Shown here piece after piece: positions 34,354 to 45,582 of a stretch of DNA of 64,000 nt. Source of the stretch: Isoetes taiwanensis (taxonomy: Eukaryota; Streptophyta; Lycopodiopsida; Isoetales; Isoetaceae); NCBI GenBank assembly GCA_021234155.1, contig JAJEKV010000053.1, forward strand, positions 6,106,488 to 6,170,487. The letters are read 5' to 3'. Both the position numbers and the translations under genes were made by a program. Numbering within the stretch: position 1 is the first letter of the stretch; each line of letters begins with the position of its first letter. The notes under the pieces are model-generated. The model saw nothing but the letters and a program-made list of their open reading frames with translations, did no database searches and had not been told where the DNA came from.

Positions 34354-35165
34354 ATCTATGATAGTTAAATCTTTGGGTGCCTTGTGAACGCTGAAACAAG
34401 ATCTGACCATGGAGGCAAGAGATTATGCCCCTCCTGAAGACTAAATCAGCATCTTTTTTGTTTGGGAAGGTGACCAGGTAATAAAGATTGCCTAAAGGCT
34501 GCAGCCTGGGTAAACTTCGCCCACTGGACGTCCGATCCAGGGTCTTCTTGATTTCTGCCATAGAGGGGTTTCCCCTAATGACCTTTGCAATAAGGCCAAG
34601 CCTATCAAGGTGGCGGATTCTGTTTGCCACCTCAGGGATGTGGAGGGAAAGCGAGATGTGCTCCTCCATATCCAGTAGAGCCGGCTGAGATATATCCATA
34701 AAGCTCAAGCCAATAGTGGCTGTTCTGCCAAGGGCAGTATACTAGCAGAGATTGAGTGGGCTCAGCACCCAGATTTCCGAAGACAAGCTGTCTAACCTGC
34801 CTCCTGACCAAGAATGGGTCGCCAAAGACAGCTAAACCACGAGTACAGTTAAACTGATCCTGATAGAGATGTCTGTTGTCGATAATAGTCGCCCACAACT
34901 GATCAACTGGACCTTGAATGAACCCCCACCAGATGAAATCAGTATTGACAAGGAGGGCAGATCTGATAATGGTAAGAACGGCTCGGGGAGGTGGTGAACC
35001 AAAGGAAGACGAGGGGGCGGAGGGAAAATCAGCTTGGGGAGGTGGTGATCCAAAAGAAGACGGAGGAACAGAGGGAAAATCTTGAGAAGAAAGAAAGGGG
35101 GATGGAGGGAATGTGGTTTCAGATATTTGAGGGCTAGAATCCGAAGAAAAGAGCAGATACTCCAT
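34352..35165 (-). pseudogene. LINE ORF1, N-terminal part (DUF4283)
   Basis: Minus-strand frames 35,165-34,632 and 34,708-34,352 join with one frameshift near 34,700. The N-terminus is Ser/Pro-rich with a doubled SSFGSPPP unit. LIAKVIRGNPSMAEIKKTLD, LGNLYYLVTFPNKKDAD and HGQILFQRSQ match the first half of the plant LINE ORF1 domain DUF4283. The match stops at the point (FQRW...) where the ORF1 remnant at 28,530 begins, so the two may be one element split by 28,531-34,351. Confidence 0.75.
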
Positions 35166-35433
35166 TGGAAGCCAACATTAAGCCCCCGGGGGGTTCACTC
35201 ATATATAAGGGGGGTATGCCATCTGCGTGCATGGGGTGGCGAAAAACCCCCCTGTATACGGATTTTTAAAAGTAAAATTTGACCCCTTCCGAATAAAAAT
35301 TACCTAGGCTAGTGCAAAATAAACCAGAAAAAGGACCCCCTGCCGATCGTATATGTACATAAATGGGTCGAAAAAACCCCCCCTCCCGTGCATGCACATG
35401 GTTTATACGTAAAAAACAGTGAATCCCCCTTGA

Positions 35434-35796
35434 TTAAGCCATTCTGTAGAGCTCTAAGGTGACAAAAGCTGCAAGCTGATCGGAGTAGATTGAGAACTTA
35501 GCCTTAGGAGGGCGATCAGAACCGAGATACGTGATTTTGAGCTCAATGGAGGTAGCCAATGGATCGTTGATTGGGCCGGATTGTTCGCCAATAAAGAAGA
35601 TAGCTGGGAAAATGGATTCGTCAACCAAGAAGGCCCAAAGATCAACCGTGGAGCCTTCTAGCCAACCGCAGCAGATTTGGTCAATAGTATAAAAAATGGC
35701 AAAATATTTAGAGTTTTCAGGAACAGATGTGATTGGGGATGGTAATGGGGAGCCGGGATCAGAGCATACGATATGCAGAGGGAGAGGGACGCCCAT
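35434..35796 (-). CDS. Upstream LINE-associated ORF, related to the ORF1 N-terminus
   Basis: A complete 120-codon frame from ATG. It resembles by eye the N-terminal part of the next protein downstream: ICCGWLEGSTVDLWAFLVD compares with FIWWGFIQGPVDQLWATIID, and both end in a LELY motif. It may be an additional small ORF of the LINE or a duplicated ORF1 start. The sequence between the two frames (35,166-35,433) has unusual G/C-runs (CCCCCGGGGGG, AAAACCCCCC). Function unknown; the relationship is my inference. Confidence 0.4.
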   Translation of the reverse strand: MGVPLPLHIVCSDPGSPLPSPITSVPENSKYFAIFYTIDQICCGWLEGSTVDLWAFLVDESIFPAIFFIGEQSGPINDPLATSIELKITYLGSDRPPKAKFSIYSDQLAAFVTLELYRMA

Positions 35797-36254
35797 CGAG
35801 ATCCAGCATTATGAAGAAAGAACCTTGATTAGGCAGGAAAAGATATTGAGTAGAAAGCTGTAGTTAGGAATAGCAGAATAAAGCAGGAATGGATTGGAGT
35901 GGAAGAATGCGAAATCATAAGGCTTTAAAGGCAACTGCTGCCATAGCTGCAGGTCGCCAGAGTCCCAATCTTACCATATCCATTCATGCAATCATGCAGA
36001 GTCTTGGTCAAAGGAACACTTTATGCAGAAAACGCAAATCCAGAATCAAATCTAGTGTCCCCCTCCTACAAGGGGACCAGCTGCACTTGAAGGGGACCTC
36101 CTAATCCATAGATAACGGAATGGTTCCGGGGAGAGAAAGGATGTTTCTCCCTAAGCCAAACCCGCAACTATCGAAGCGCCTAAAACCCGCGACCATTGAG
36201 GACCTCGTAGATAGAATTCTTACTCACCTGGTACGATAAATCTCTCTCTTTCTC

Positions 36255-36481
36255 TGCTGAAGAAAGAAACAAGAAGTAGCAATGTCAGACAGAATCCTAT
36301 TGTCAAATAGTGTAATAGATAGTTAGATCAGAGAATCATAGTTGTCTACATGTTTAGATGCGGTATAGCAGTTCTTCCATCACATAACACCCATCCCATC
36401 TTCCAGCTCTTGTATGCAGTTCTGTGCCATCATTCTTTTGAGTTACTCTCTATCTCTTCCTTGTTTTTCTCTCTTTCAACA
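36255..36481 (+). repeat. Copia 5' LTR (copy 2)
   Basis: Starts TGCTGAAGAAAGAAACAAG, ends CTCTTTCAACA, and matches 235-468 throughout. GGTTATAGCCC directly after it resembles the TGGTATCAGAGCC primer-binding site complementary to initiator tRNA-Met used by plant Copia elements. Gag follows on the same strand. Confidence 0.75.
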
Positions 36482-36599
36482 GGTTATAGCCCTAAGAATG
36501 TCTCTCGTTGCCTAATTGCCTCTGTTTGATTGTTCTTCGCCTTTTTGTATTCTCTTTTTACTTGTTTCCTAATTGTTTCTCGTCCAATAATAGATACTG

Positions 36600-37588
36600 C
36601 TTTGCTGAACACATCTTCCTCTAATGAATGGCGCCTCCTTCCATGATTTGAGAGAAAGGATTACTAAATGTGGAGGTGGCCTCTCCAAAGGATTTTGAAG
36701 GATAAAGATTCTCTGGGAAGTCTATGTTACTTGAGTTTCTCTTTCTAAAAGTCATGTTCTTGAGGTGGTTCTTGATGAGCTACTTCTTGACCCATATAAA
36801 AAATTCTCCAGTCTCCATCACCATGCCTAATGCTTTGAAAGAAAAAAATCAAAAGGAAAGGCTAATTATCTATGTTGTTCTGTCCCTAACCATCTTGTTA
36901 AAAGAGCCAGCATTGCCCATTATATGATATCAATGTTTGACAATCACTATGCATCCAAAACTGTTGGCAATCATTTGGCCCTTTGCAAGGATCTCTATAA
37001 TCTTCATTTATTTAAATGGAGGGGGTCTCATGGACCATATCTGCCAGATTAAACTAGTGTCACCATCACTTAAGATGACAAGGTCTGCTTACTTCTGAAT
37101 AGCTCTCTCAAGAGCTATAAAGGCCTAATTATAAATCTGGAGGGTCGTCTTACTGATTACACATTTGAAGATGCAGTTGAGCATTTCAAAGCTGAAGCCA
37201 TCTGTCAAGGCACTATCAAATCCCCATTGACTCAGTCATGGTTGCTACCACCAAGCTATTTTCTCGCAGGCCTGGTCTGGATCATAACACTATTACTTGT
37301 TATCGATGTCATCAAAAGGCCACTTTGTTAAAGAGTGCACTGCCTCGGCTCCCATTTTTGCCACTCCTCTTACTGCTACTCCCAAATTGTCTTCCTCTCC
37401 TATCATCGAACAAGAAGATCTTGTTCAAGAATATCCACCTCTACTTTCTACTCCTACTCCGCTTGAATTTCTTTTCGCTGCTTATAAAAGCCCTTTTCTC
37501 TCATCTCCTGATCCCACTTGGTAGCTTGACCTGGGGCAACCTCTCATATGATCCCATTTAAGTATATGTTTCCTACTTATACTCTACA
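36600..37588 (+). pseudogene. Copia gag and start of protease
   Basis: Broken plus-strand frames. The zinc knuckle CYRCHQK/GHFVKEC (CX2CX4HX4C) sits at 37,300-37,341, with one base missing between its halves (AAGGCC where AAGGGCC is expected), so the frame shifts within the knuckle. Downstream (37,520-37,588) LDLG-TSHMIPFKYMFPTYT is the start of the aspartic protease (consensus LDSGAxSHM), with a stop in place of the preceding Trp and the catalytic triad read as DLG. The reading ends at the LINE insertion. Confidence 0.75.
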
Positions 37589-37839
37589 GCACAGCCAGAG
37601 ACCCGAAGGCGTGAGCTGGCCAAAGTCAGGGACTGCCGCAGACATGGAGGGGCAGCGGGGCTGGTCCGGGGAAGGATGCGGGAATTCAGGCAGCCAAACA
37701 GGGATGCAGGCACTCCGGCCCCTCGAGTCCCCTCTGAGGGGGCCCCAGCGGCACAGGCATCCACATCTTCCGCTCCCCCTGGGACCACCACTACCACCGG
37801 ACCTGAAGTGGCGATGCATGCCACTAAATAGGGATCGTG

Positions 37840-40700
37840 CCTCAGCGTGGTATCCTGGAATCGCCGTGGCTTTCCATGGCAGAAGGGGGATAGTCTCAAT
37901 TCCGTCGCCATGGACATGGACCTTATCTTCCTCATGGAAACATGGGAACATCTTTGGTCGAGGCTACCGATTTGCAGGGATACGAGCTACTCCGTCTTCA
38001 ATGAGTGCAGGAAAGCGAGGACGGAGGAATTGCGTGTTACTACCAGACAGCCTTGGCCCAATCGGTCTCCCTGTGCAAGGCAGACAGGCACAACAGATAC
38101 CTGTGGGTACGAGTGCAGAACAGCGATGGCAGCCCTCTCTTTGTGGCGGCTTGCTACTTCCCACATGCTGAGAGCAACTTTTACCCGCAGCGCGCGGATG
38201 TGGGCCGGCGGGGAGCCCTATGTCGATCTATATGATGACATACAGCAGTACAGACAATTGGGCAAGGTCATGTTGCTTGGAGATTTCAATGCGCCGCACA
38301 GAGGCAGAGCAGATCCCAAAATTCGCACCTCTAGGCGAGGATGTGTTGCAAATGGACCCGCAAAGATGGAATGCGGCCAAAGGCGTCGGATGGCGGACCG
38401 GTGACACGGTATGGCGGCACTCATTCTTTCGGGCGGTATCTTTGACACGGTCATTTGCAATGGAGGGTACGCGGTGGCGATCCTCCGGCCGCTTCACTTG
38501 TAAGCGAGGAGAACCGGGGCGGCACCGGTGTGGTGGATTACGTGCTAGCGAGGCGAGCAATGCCTACACTTGATCACTCGCCCGATTAATGGGGACGGTG
38601 GTTTGGGGCGAGGAAGTAGACTCCGACCATCAGCCCCTGTTCTTGCGGATAGATTGGCGGCCAATCGAGCACCCATTGCCCCAACACCCCATGTACCACG
38701 CGGTTGCGTCACGGACTATGATCATGTGGCGGTCTATGCGAGGATGCTTGAGCATGAGCTGCCGGAGTGCCGCAGCTCCCCACACTTCAGCGGCCAGATG
38801 GCCCGGTGAACCGGCTCGCCGAGGGTAGGGGACAGATGCTTTGGGAGAGGCCGCTCTCGGCGATCCTGAGGGACTGCAACCACCTTCCCCGCAATCTTTG
38901 GTTCGATGGCGAATGTCGGGGAGCTGAAAGCGATGGCTCCGCCAAGTCTTTGGACCCCACCATTCGCGGTGAGCCGTCCGTCAATACCGCTCCTTCCTCA
39001 AGACCAAGAAAGCCCGGTACCTTGGCGGACTCAAAGAATGAGATGTTTGGTCTACTAGGCCGCCACCCTAGGACCTATACGGAGAAAGGTCTTGATAAGC
39101 TGCCACGACCCACGGAAATATTACCCCGAGAATAATGGGTGAGATACTTGCGGCGGTGTATGACCCAATGGGAAGCCGGCACCGGTACCTCCATGAGCGA
39201 GGCCTAGCGGTCATTCTTGAAGGGGATGTCATAATGGGCCTGCAGCGCCTACGCTAGCGGGGAAGGCGGCAGATTTGGATGGTATGCGGTGAGCTTCTCA
39301 AGTGGGCGGGCCCCCAATGGTGCGGTTCTCACATCACTCTTCAGCGGGGCATTGCAAGAAGGCTTCCCCCCCTTTGGGCTACCGGTAGAGTTGTGCCCAT
39401 ATACAAAGCGGGGACCCCACAGCCCGACCAACTATCGTTACCATTATGGTGGGTTCTGTCTTTGCCAAGTTGCTTAGGGATTCTTGGCGGCGGCCCGACA
39501 CTTTAGGCGAGAGGATGGAGAAGTGCGGGCTCTCACAGCGAGCGGGCCTCGCCCTTGGCATTCTACTATTGACCATATCTTCACTCTGCGAACACCAGCG
39601 CCAGAATGCATGCTTGTTGCTTTGTGGATTTAGCAAAGGCTTTTGACCGCGATTGCCTCGGGATAAGTTGTGGGGACAGATTGAGGCAGCTAGGGACTCC
39701 GTCGACTTGCGAGAATGCTATATCTGAGACTATCGAGGCTTGCTCGGTCGTCTCACATTGTCGGGAGCCCGTTGTTAGTAGCATTGGGGTGCGCCCGGGG
39801 CTGCCCTCTATCCCGGCAGCTCTTGGCTTGTACATTGACCCGGCTAGAAGAATGGCTAGGCGAGCACGGGAGGGGGCTCGGTTGATGCACCACATAATCC
39901 CGCAACTCATATATCGATGATGTTGACTGCTTTCGTATATACCCGAGGAAGGACATGCAGCGCCACGGATGCTTTGGACACTTTTACGCCAATTCAGCGA
40001 CATGAGAGTTAACTTGGCCAAGATAAGGGTCTTCTTTGGTCCCATCATCCGGCACCCACGCCTTCCCTCATTCACTTACCAAAAAGGTAGTGGAGGTGGC
40101 TCGATCTTATAAGTATTTGGGCATTGAGTTTTCTACTACCACATAACTTTGGGATGCATCCATCGTTACGGGTCGCTGCAAGTTTGGAAAGCCCCACAGT
40201 ATGCAATGCAAAACAACGATCACAAGGTAGAGTTTGTATGCATGGGGTCACCAGGCACACTTGTTGAGGGCCTTGGTTGAACCGGTCCTCTTCTATGGGG
40301 CGAAGTGTGGGGGGCGGTGATATCCCTCACCACTTGGAGCGATCTAGAGCAGTGTCTGAAGGCCTTCTTGGCCCGCACCTTTGGGAGTGAAGTCCACGAT
40401 CCCATATCGGATCTTGCTCCGGGGAGACATGCTTCCTTCCATTCTGAGAGGGTTGCTTGTTGGAGCGTCACATTATTTACTTCGGAAGGTGGTGGCTATG
40501 GATGAAGCCCGCTGCCCAACCTTGCTTTGGCGGTGGCGATGGGCCCTTGGCGACTCAAAGCTTCTTTGGAAAGACAAAGCAAGCCCGGTGGTTCGCTATG
40601 GAATGTGCGGGCACACACGGATGTGGACCCGGTGCATACAGAAGGAACTCTGGTTGCCTTGAAGCGGTACTTGGATGCTTGCTTCATGGCCAAGCTTTGG
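37840..40700 (+). pseudogene. ORF2 of the GC-rich LINE (endonuclease and reverse transcriptase)
   Basis: Fragments in three frames follow the normal order. VVSWNRRGFP (endonuclease start), IFLMETWEH, LFVAACYFPHAESNFYP, MLLGDFNAPHRG, VDYVLARRA and SDHQPLFLRIDW make up the endonuclease. FVDLAKAFDR and Y-I-D-D at about 39,911-39,922 (catalytic core) make up the reverse transcriptase; ARSYKYLGIEF and ALVEPVLFYGAKC lie in the thumb/C-terminal region. There are many frameshifts and stops, so the copy is dead. It differs from the AT-richer LINE at 21.9 kb in composition and tail and lacks the zf-RVT end. Confidence 0.8.
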
Positions 40701-41191
40701 GATCGAGAGGCCTGTCACATGTCAAGGTGGCAAATTATCGGCGGCAGGTTAATCCCATGCTCACGAGGGGCCCACACCACTACTGCGCACCCATCTACCC
40801 ATGAAAAGCGCGGGGTGATTGCTTCCATTACGCCGCAGGTGCACACCACCTCGCATTGAGGCGGGGAGATGGATTGGGAGCAGCGTGAGGGCAGTCCGGC
40901 CATCGATCTTTGTCAGCGAGCCATTGAAGATGAAAGTCCGCCCTCGGGCTTTGTCCGTGATACCCGGCATATCCGGGGCTCGGTATGCTCGGTTAGTTAA
41001 TGCCCCATCGGGCCTTGCATGAGCTCGCGAGCCGCGGCCTCTGTAGGCTTGTTGGGATCATTACCTCACGGGAGGTAATGGATCTGCGGACTTCGGTTAT
41101 GCCCCCCGTCCAGGCATTAACCCGGTTTGTACTTGTGATTATGTATATAAATGTGCAGTATGTCAGCATCCTTATTGCTACTAAGGTTTTT

Positions 41192-41217
41192 CCCCCGAAA
41201 ACCCTTCGGGGCGGGGG
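41192..41217 (+). other. Conserved 3' stem-loop of the GC-rich LINE
   Basis: CCCCCGAAAACCCTTCGGGG then CGGGGG can fold into a strong hairpin about 90 bases before the tail. The same structure is present in the truncated copy at 20,269-20,294. It could be the RNA element recognised by the reverse transcriptase. Confidence 0.5.
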
Positions 41218-41332
41218 TTTTTTAATCCTGGTAGTAATACGCCTGCTGCTCTCTCTTTGTACTTGGGTCCCATAGGCCAGTTGGTCTCCGTGGACGATAA
41301 AATCATATTCTATTCTATTCTATTCTAATCAA

Positions 41333-41452
41333 AGACAGGTTCACATGGGAGATCACAGTTCTCAACTTGGTATTGATATTGGCACTGTCATCATTCAACT
41401 TCAAGTGGAAGAGGAGTCAAAGCACTTCGTGATGTTCTACATGTACTCATTA
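41333..41452 (+). pseudogene. Copia protease, continuation after the LINE
   Basis: Reads VHMGDHSSQLGIDIGT and, after a one-base shift, VKALRDVLHV. This is the later part of the Copia protease/pre-integrase region (GIGxVxI...LxDVxHVP), completing the reading interrupted at 37,588. Copia sequence ends at about 41,452, where a TGGCAT-rich block begins. Confidence 0.65.
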
Positions 41453-41990
41453 CTACAAAAATAGGTAAAAATGGCATATGGCATATACAAATGGCATTTG
41501 TTTTGTGTGCCATTTGTATCCAATATGATCCGCTTTTTTTTATGCCATATATAAGCACGGAAAAAAGTTTGCCATTTAAGTGTCATTGAAGTGGCATGTT
41601 TGTGTTATTCAACTGCTATTTAAGTGCCATCTATATGATGTGGTTTTGCCATTCATGTGCTACTAAGGCATGCATTGTGCCATCCAAGTGACATTAAAAT
41701 GACATGTGTTCGGAGTATCTGCTATGTTCATATTGCTCAAATGTCATTCATCTTATTCATGTGCTATGATTGTGCCATCCAAGTGTCATTGAGATGCAGT
41801 GTTCATATTGCTCAAATGTCATTTATCTGCGATTGTATCGTCCAAGTGTCATTGAAATGACATTTATCTGACATATATGTATGTATTCATCACCTTGATG
41901 TGTATATGTAGTGATTATGTCATTTAAATGCTATTGTTGAAGTTGGTAGAGGTTATACCATTTAAATCCATGTTTATAATAATTATGATA
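41453..41990. repeat. TGGCAT/TGCCAT-rich block with CACTA-like start
   Basis: Starts ATTACTACAAAAATAGG, then TGGCATATGGCATATAC, and continues with TGCCATTTAAGTGTCATTGA-type words about every 20-60 bases. This suggests a non-autonomous element with subterminal word repeats. The right end is not found. Confidence 0.4.
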
Positions 41991-42076
41991 TTCTATGTGT
42001 CATTGCTATAAACCAATGAGGCTTCTAAAGAATCACTAATAAACACTGAAAGCATTCCTAAAATGTTGAAAAGCTT

Positions 42077-42356
42077 CACATGGCAAAGTCTTGGCAAATA
42101 TGGAGTGTATGGAAGCGAAGGCGAAGAAAGGTCTTTTATGATAATCATATTTCTTCTCAGGTGGTACTTCAAGAAATTCGTAAGAAGTTGTATAATTGCT
42201 TTCAGATCTCCAATTGGCCTGATCGTATTAAATTTCCAATATGGAGTGATCATCTAAAAGTGATTGATGCTTCAGGGATATTTCTTACTTCTTGAAGTAC
42301 TTTGTAATCTTTTGAGTGTATAATATGAAGTAAAACACGTTCTTCAAAAAAAAAAA
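42077..42356 (+). mobile_element. 5'-truncated LINE insertion with 16-bp target duplication
   Basis: AAATGTTGAAAAGCTT occurs at 42,061-42,076 and again at 42,357-42,372, directly after an A tail. The insert encodes the very end of a LINE ORF2 (IWSVWKRRRRKVFYDN, ending in a stop at 42,295) and a short 3' region. Confidence 0.9.
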
Positions 42357-42372
42357 AAATGTTGAAAAGCTT

Positions 42373-44160
42373 TTTGGGAAATTATATACTCAGTGTATCC
42401 ATAAATAAAGTTTTATGATTTAGAGATATTTGAAAAAACTTTTGAAGCAAGTACTTGCCATTACAATACCAATGTGTAGCATCAACAATTAAGGGAGTGC
42501 TAACCAGACACACAACTGAACAACCAGAAAGGAGGACATCGGCAAGAAGATCCATTTTGGCAATTATCTAACCAACTGTTCATGTCACTTGGACTATGAA
42601 AGAAATATTAAATCATGTTCTTGGACTGTTCTAGCAGTTTGCTCATGGATATCCATAAAACTGGATGGATCCCAATTGGCCTCCCTAGTAAAACCCAATT
42701 CGAGGTGCAGACTGGCGCTTCAACAGTAGTGATTTAAAAGTCTGAAGCTTGAATTTCGCGGCATTTACCTGGCTGGATCTTTATTCATACGCTCATCTAA
42801 TGTGATAAAACTAGGCCAAATTAGTATCTTGATCGAAGCTTTGTTATGAGGACATCCATGGATGCTAAAAGCAAGGTTTTGTTACAGGGACATCCATGGA
42901 TTTTAGACGAGAAATACAAAATAAAAGATGTATTGAATTTCTAATTTCTTTTATTCTTTCTAAGTCAGGAAGCCAAATTGCAGAGATGTTATCGATCTAA
43001 ATATGGGGCATCTACACCCTCGATTTTAGATGATCCTAACGCTAAATCTTCTTTGTTGTTTTCTGGATTAGTTCTTTACTGTTTTCGAAATCCCAATTCT
43101 AAATCTTCTTTTGTTGCTCGTTTCTTTGTTGTTTTGCTGGGTTAGTATCTTTGGCATGGCAAGAGCCAAAGAAGCTAGATGATGGTTTGTCATAAACATT
43201 TTTTTTGCTGGCAAAACCAGGCCATGGTTTGTCATTTGAAGCTTTTCGACGCTTTTGTTTTTAGTTTGTGGAGGCAATGAATGCAAGTTTTGAGGCAAAA
43301 GAAGATGGCACTTGGATTGTGACCCAAAAAATAGAAATAATGTCGCTACAAACATCATCAACTTCCATTATTCTATTCTATTCTATTCTATTCTATTCTA
43401 TTCTATTACAACCCTTGTTATTTAAAGTGTTATAGCCTCCAATTTTGCCTACAATAATATCCAGTTTTCTCCTCCAAAACTTTGTAGTTAAAGGATCCAC
43501 AAACCTTCATACAGTATACACACATATAACACACCAAAAATCAAGTATTGGCAATACCATTCTACTGGCAAAAGGCGGTTAACAATCTAGCCCTACTCGC
43601 ATAGATTCCAAGTAGATCCAACAAGTAAGAATATAAATAAATCTAAGACAAGGAACTCTATTGCCAATGGTTCGAATGACAATATAATTTAAAGCGTGGT
43701 TCTATGAGTCAGGACATCAAGGCACAGTTCTACACTTAAAAACTAATAAGGCTTGCTAGGGAGTTGGCTCTATAACTTAAAAATATAAGGCTAGCAAAGG
43801 TATGCAACAGCTTAAAATATCAAAGACTTCTAAAATATGGTTCTAAGGTTTTGATATGTGTTTTTAATCTAGACTTGCAAAGGTATGGGGATATTAAACC
43901 CTAGTACCCACCGAGAAAACAAAAGAACATAAGAAGGTTGGACCAAACAATGGCCAGCTTTTCTCCCTTATTCGACTGGCTCTGACAATCTACCCAAGGC
44001 AGAGTTTTACCACATGGAAAAGTATTTACGTTACCAAAAGCAAACACAATGAAAAAAATGCTCTAATACCCCGAAACATACCCCCCAAAAATGCCTACAA
44101 AATCCCTGTTTTCTGTAGAACAACAGGGTATAAAATGAATTTTCGGAATCGGGATATTTG
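42373..44160. other. Non-coding stretch with an (ATTCT)n microsatellite
   Basis: No supported genes. (ATTCT)n lies at 43,369-43,408. It resembles the tail of the GC-rich LINE, but no LINE 3' sequence adjoins it. Confidence 0.5.
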
Positions 44161-44470
44161 GCTATAATCCCCTTTTTCCTCATTTGTAAGATAGTAGCAT
44201 GTTACCTTTGGCCATAATCTCCCCTTTTCTCGTTTGTAAAATAATACCCTATTGGATCTGATCATAATCCTCCCTTTCTTCATTTGTAAGATAATACCAT
44301 GTTATATTTGACCATAATTCCCCCTTTCCAAAAGATAATACCTTGTAACTATAATCCCCCCTTTCCAAAATAATACCATGCTACATTTAACTAAAATGCC
44401 CCCTTCTCTCATTTGTATGTTACATTTAGCCATAATCCCCTTTTCCTCATTTAAAAATAATACCCCATAG
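44161..44470. repeat. 50-bp minisatellite, about six units
   Basis: The unit CCATAATCCCCCCTTT, then CTCATTTGTAAGATAATACC and ATGTTACATTTG, recurs at 44,162, 44,211, 44,261 and 44,311, with shortened copies to 44,470. Confidence 0.8.
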
Positions 44471-44709
44471 TGTATGTTTTGCTGGTGACTATATTTTTCG
44501 GTAACTTTAGTTACCCATATTTTATGGGCCACTCACTCAAATTTTGTATTCAGATTCTAAACTTACATTTCACATCTATATTTACAGTTAAAAGTTATTT
44601 TTCATTGCAAAAGAATGAGTTCCAGTATAGAGGTATTTCATAGCATCACAAATATCAACTACACATGTATTTCCTGAACTTATCTTCAAAGATCACAGTT
44701 AACTTCCTA

Positions 44710-45480
44710 AACTTACTTCAATATTCTATTTGTCTTGTCAACAATAGGAGTTGAGCCAGTAGACAAACTGTTCCCTCTAGTACCTCTCATCCACAACTTC
44801 ATACAACAAGCCAAATACGATAAAGCGCATAAACATGATGACAGATATTTTTTCTTGTGCCATGCATGGCATTGACGTTTCAACAGCAATAGACCATTCT
44901 GATAACCTGTCGCCATATTTGAGCATCCCCAAGCTATAATTTAAAGTCTGGACTTCAAATGTATAAACCCAATAGGGCAACAGGAGATCTGACTAGGTTG
45001 AATAGAGCACCACACTTGCAGCCTCCACAAACAAAGAAAAATTTTCAGAATAGCTTGAATTGCCCGCCGCAAGCTGCATGCCCTGTTTTAAAACCTGTCC
45101 GGACAACCAAATATCATTTGGGTGTCAAATCTTTGCCATAAGACACCCTTGCTTGAGTTATAAACTACCCCCTTGCCCGATTTTGTCAATTCAAGAGCCA
45201 AAATATTTCTTCCGACAAACCATACTATTTTAGAATCTGCAATAATAAGCTGGAGCTGGGATCTGTCATCTGAAATTCTAAGAACAGAGTCAGCATTTCA
45301 ACGGAATGCTTTGCCAGAATTCCAAACATCAATTGCTGTGGAAGAATTAAAGGGAAGAAGGCATAGGATTATGGTGACAGTGGTGGATAGACTCGCACCA
45401 AAAAGGATATGGAGCTTCCTCCTTTTACCGCCCAGCCTACTATCAAAGAAAAAAGCTTTGCTTTTTTCATGCATGGCATA
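44710..45480 (-). pseudogene. G-type (S-locus) lectin receptor-like pseudogene
   Basis: Minus-strand pieces in shifting frames follow the order of the intact gene at 53,670-55,232. STAIDVWNSGKAFR, a stop, then NADSVLRISDD correspond to the VWxAN/LxIsDDG strands of the bulb lectin domain; LALELTKSG to the ELxxTGNLVL strand; SSKGVLWQ-FDT to WQSFDHPTDT; LKQGMQLAAGNSSYSENFSL and VEAASVVLYST to the region after it. Frameshifts lie near 45,110 and 45,090 and a stop near 45,300. Signal peptide and the PAN and membrane parts are not recognisable. Once expressed, the protein would have sat at the cell surface. Confidence 0.65.
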
Positions 45481-45582
45481 GGAAAAAATCAACCAAAAAC
45501 CCTCACAAGCCTGCAAAGCTTTGTAAAAAAATACAAAAGAAACCTAGTAACACTCATTGAGACTAAGAAAATAAAAGACTAA

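Larger units (their letters stand above)
37589..41332 (+). mobile_element. GC-rich LINE with (TTCTA)n tail, inserted in Copia
   Basis: The composition changes sharply to GC-rich at 37,590 and back at 41,333. Order: Pro/Ala/Thr-rich leader, endonuclease, reverse transcriptase, C-terminal region, ~450-bp 3' untranslated region, then (TTCTA)n at 41,307-41,332. There is no poly(A). The Copia protease reading stops at the left edge and resumes at the right (VHMGDHSSQLGIDIGT), so the insertion point is known to within a few bases. A second 3' copy lies at 20,159-20,530. Confidence 0.85.

Noticed and set aside
235..37500. A single full-length Copia element between the LTR copies at 235 and 36,255
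   Set aside because: Gag and protease follow the second LTR, not the first, and many unrelated elements lie between, so they are separate remnants.
39581..40075. 164-codon minus-strand frame
   Set aside because: It is antisense to the reverse transcriptase of the GC-rich LINE and is kept open by its base composition.
43369..43408. (ATTCT)n as the tail of another GC-rich LINE copy
   Set aside because: Neither side carries the GGACGATAAAATCATA end found before the tails at 20.2 and 41.3 kb, so it is treated as a plain microsatellite.
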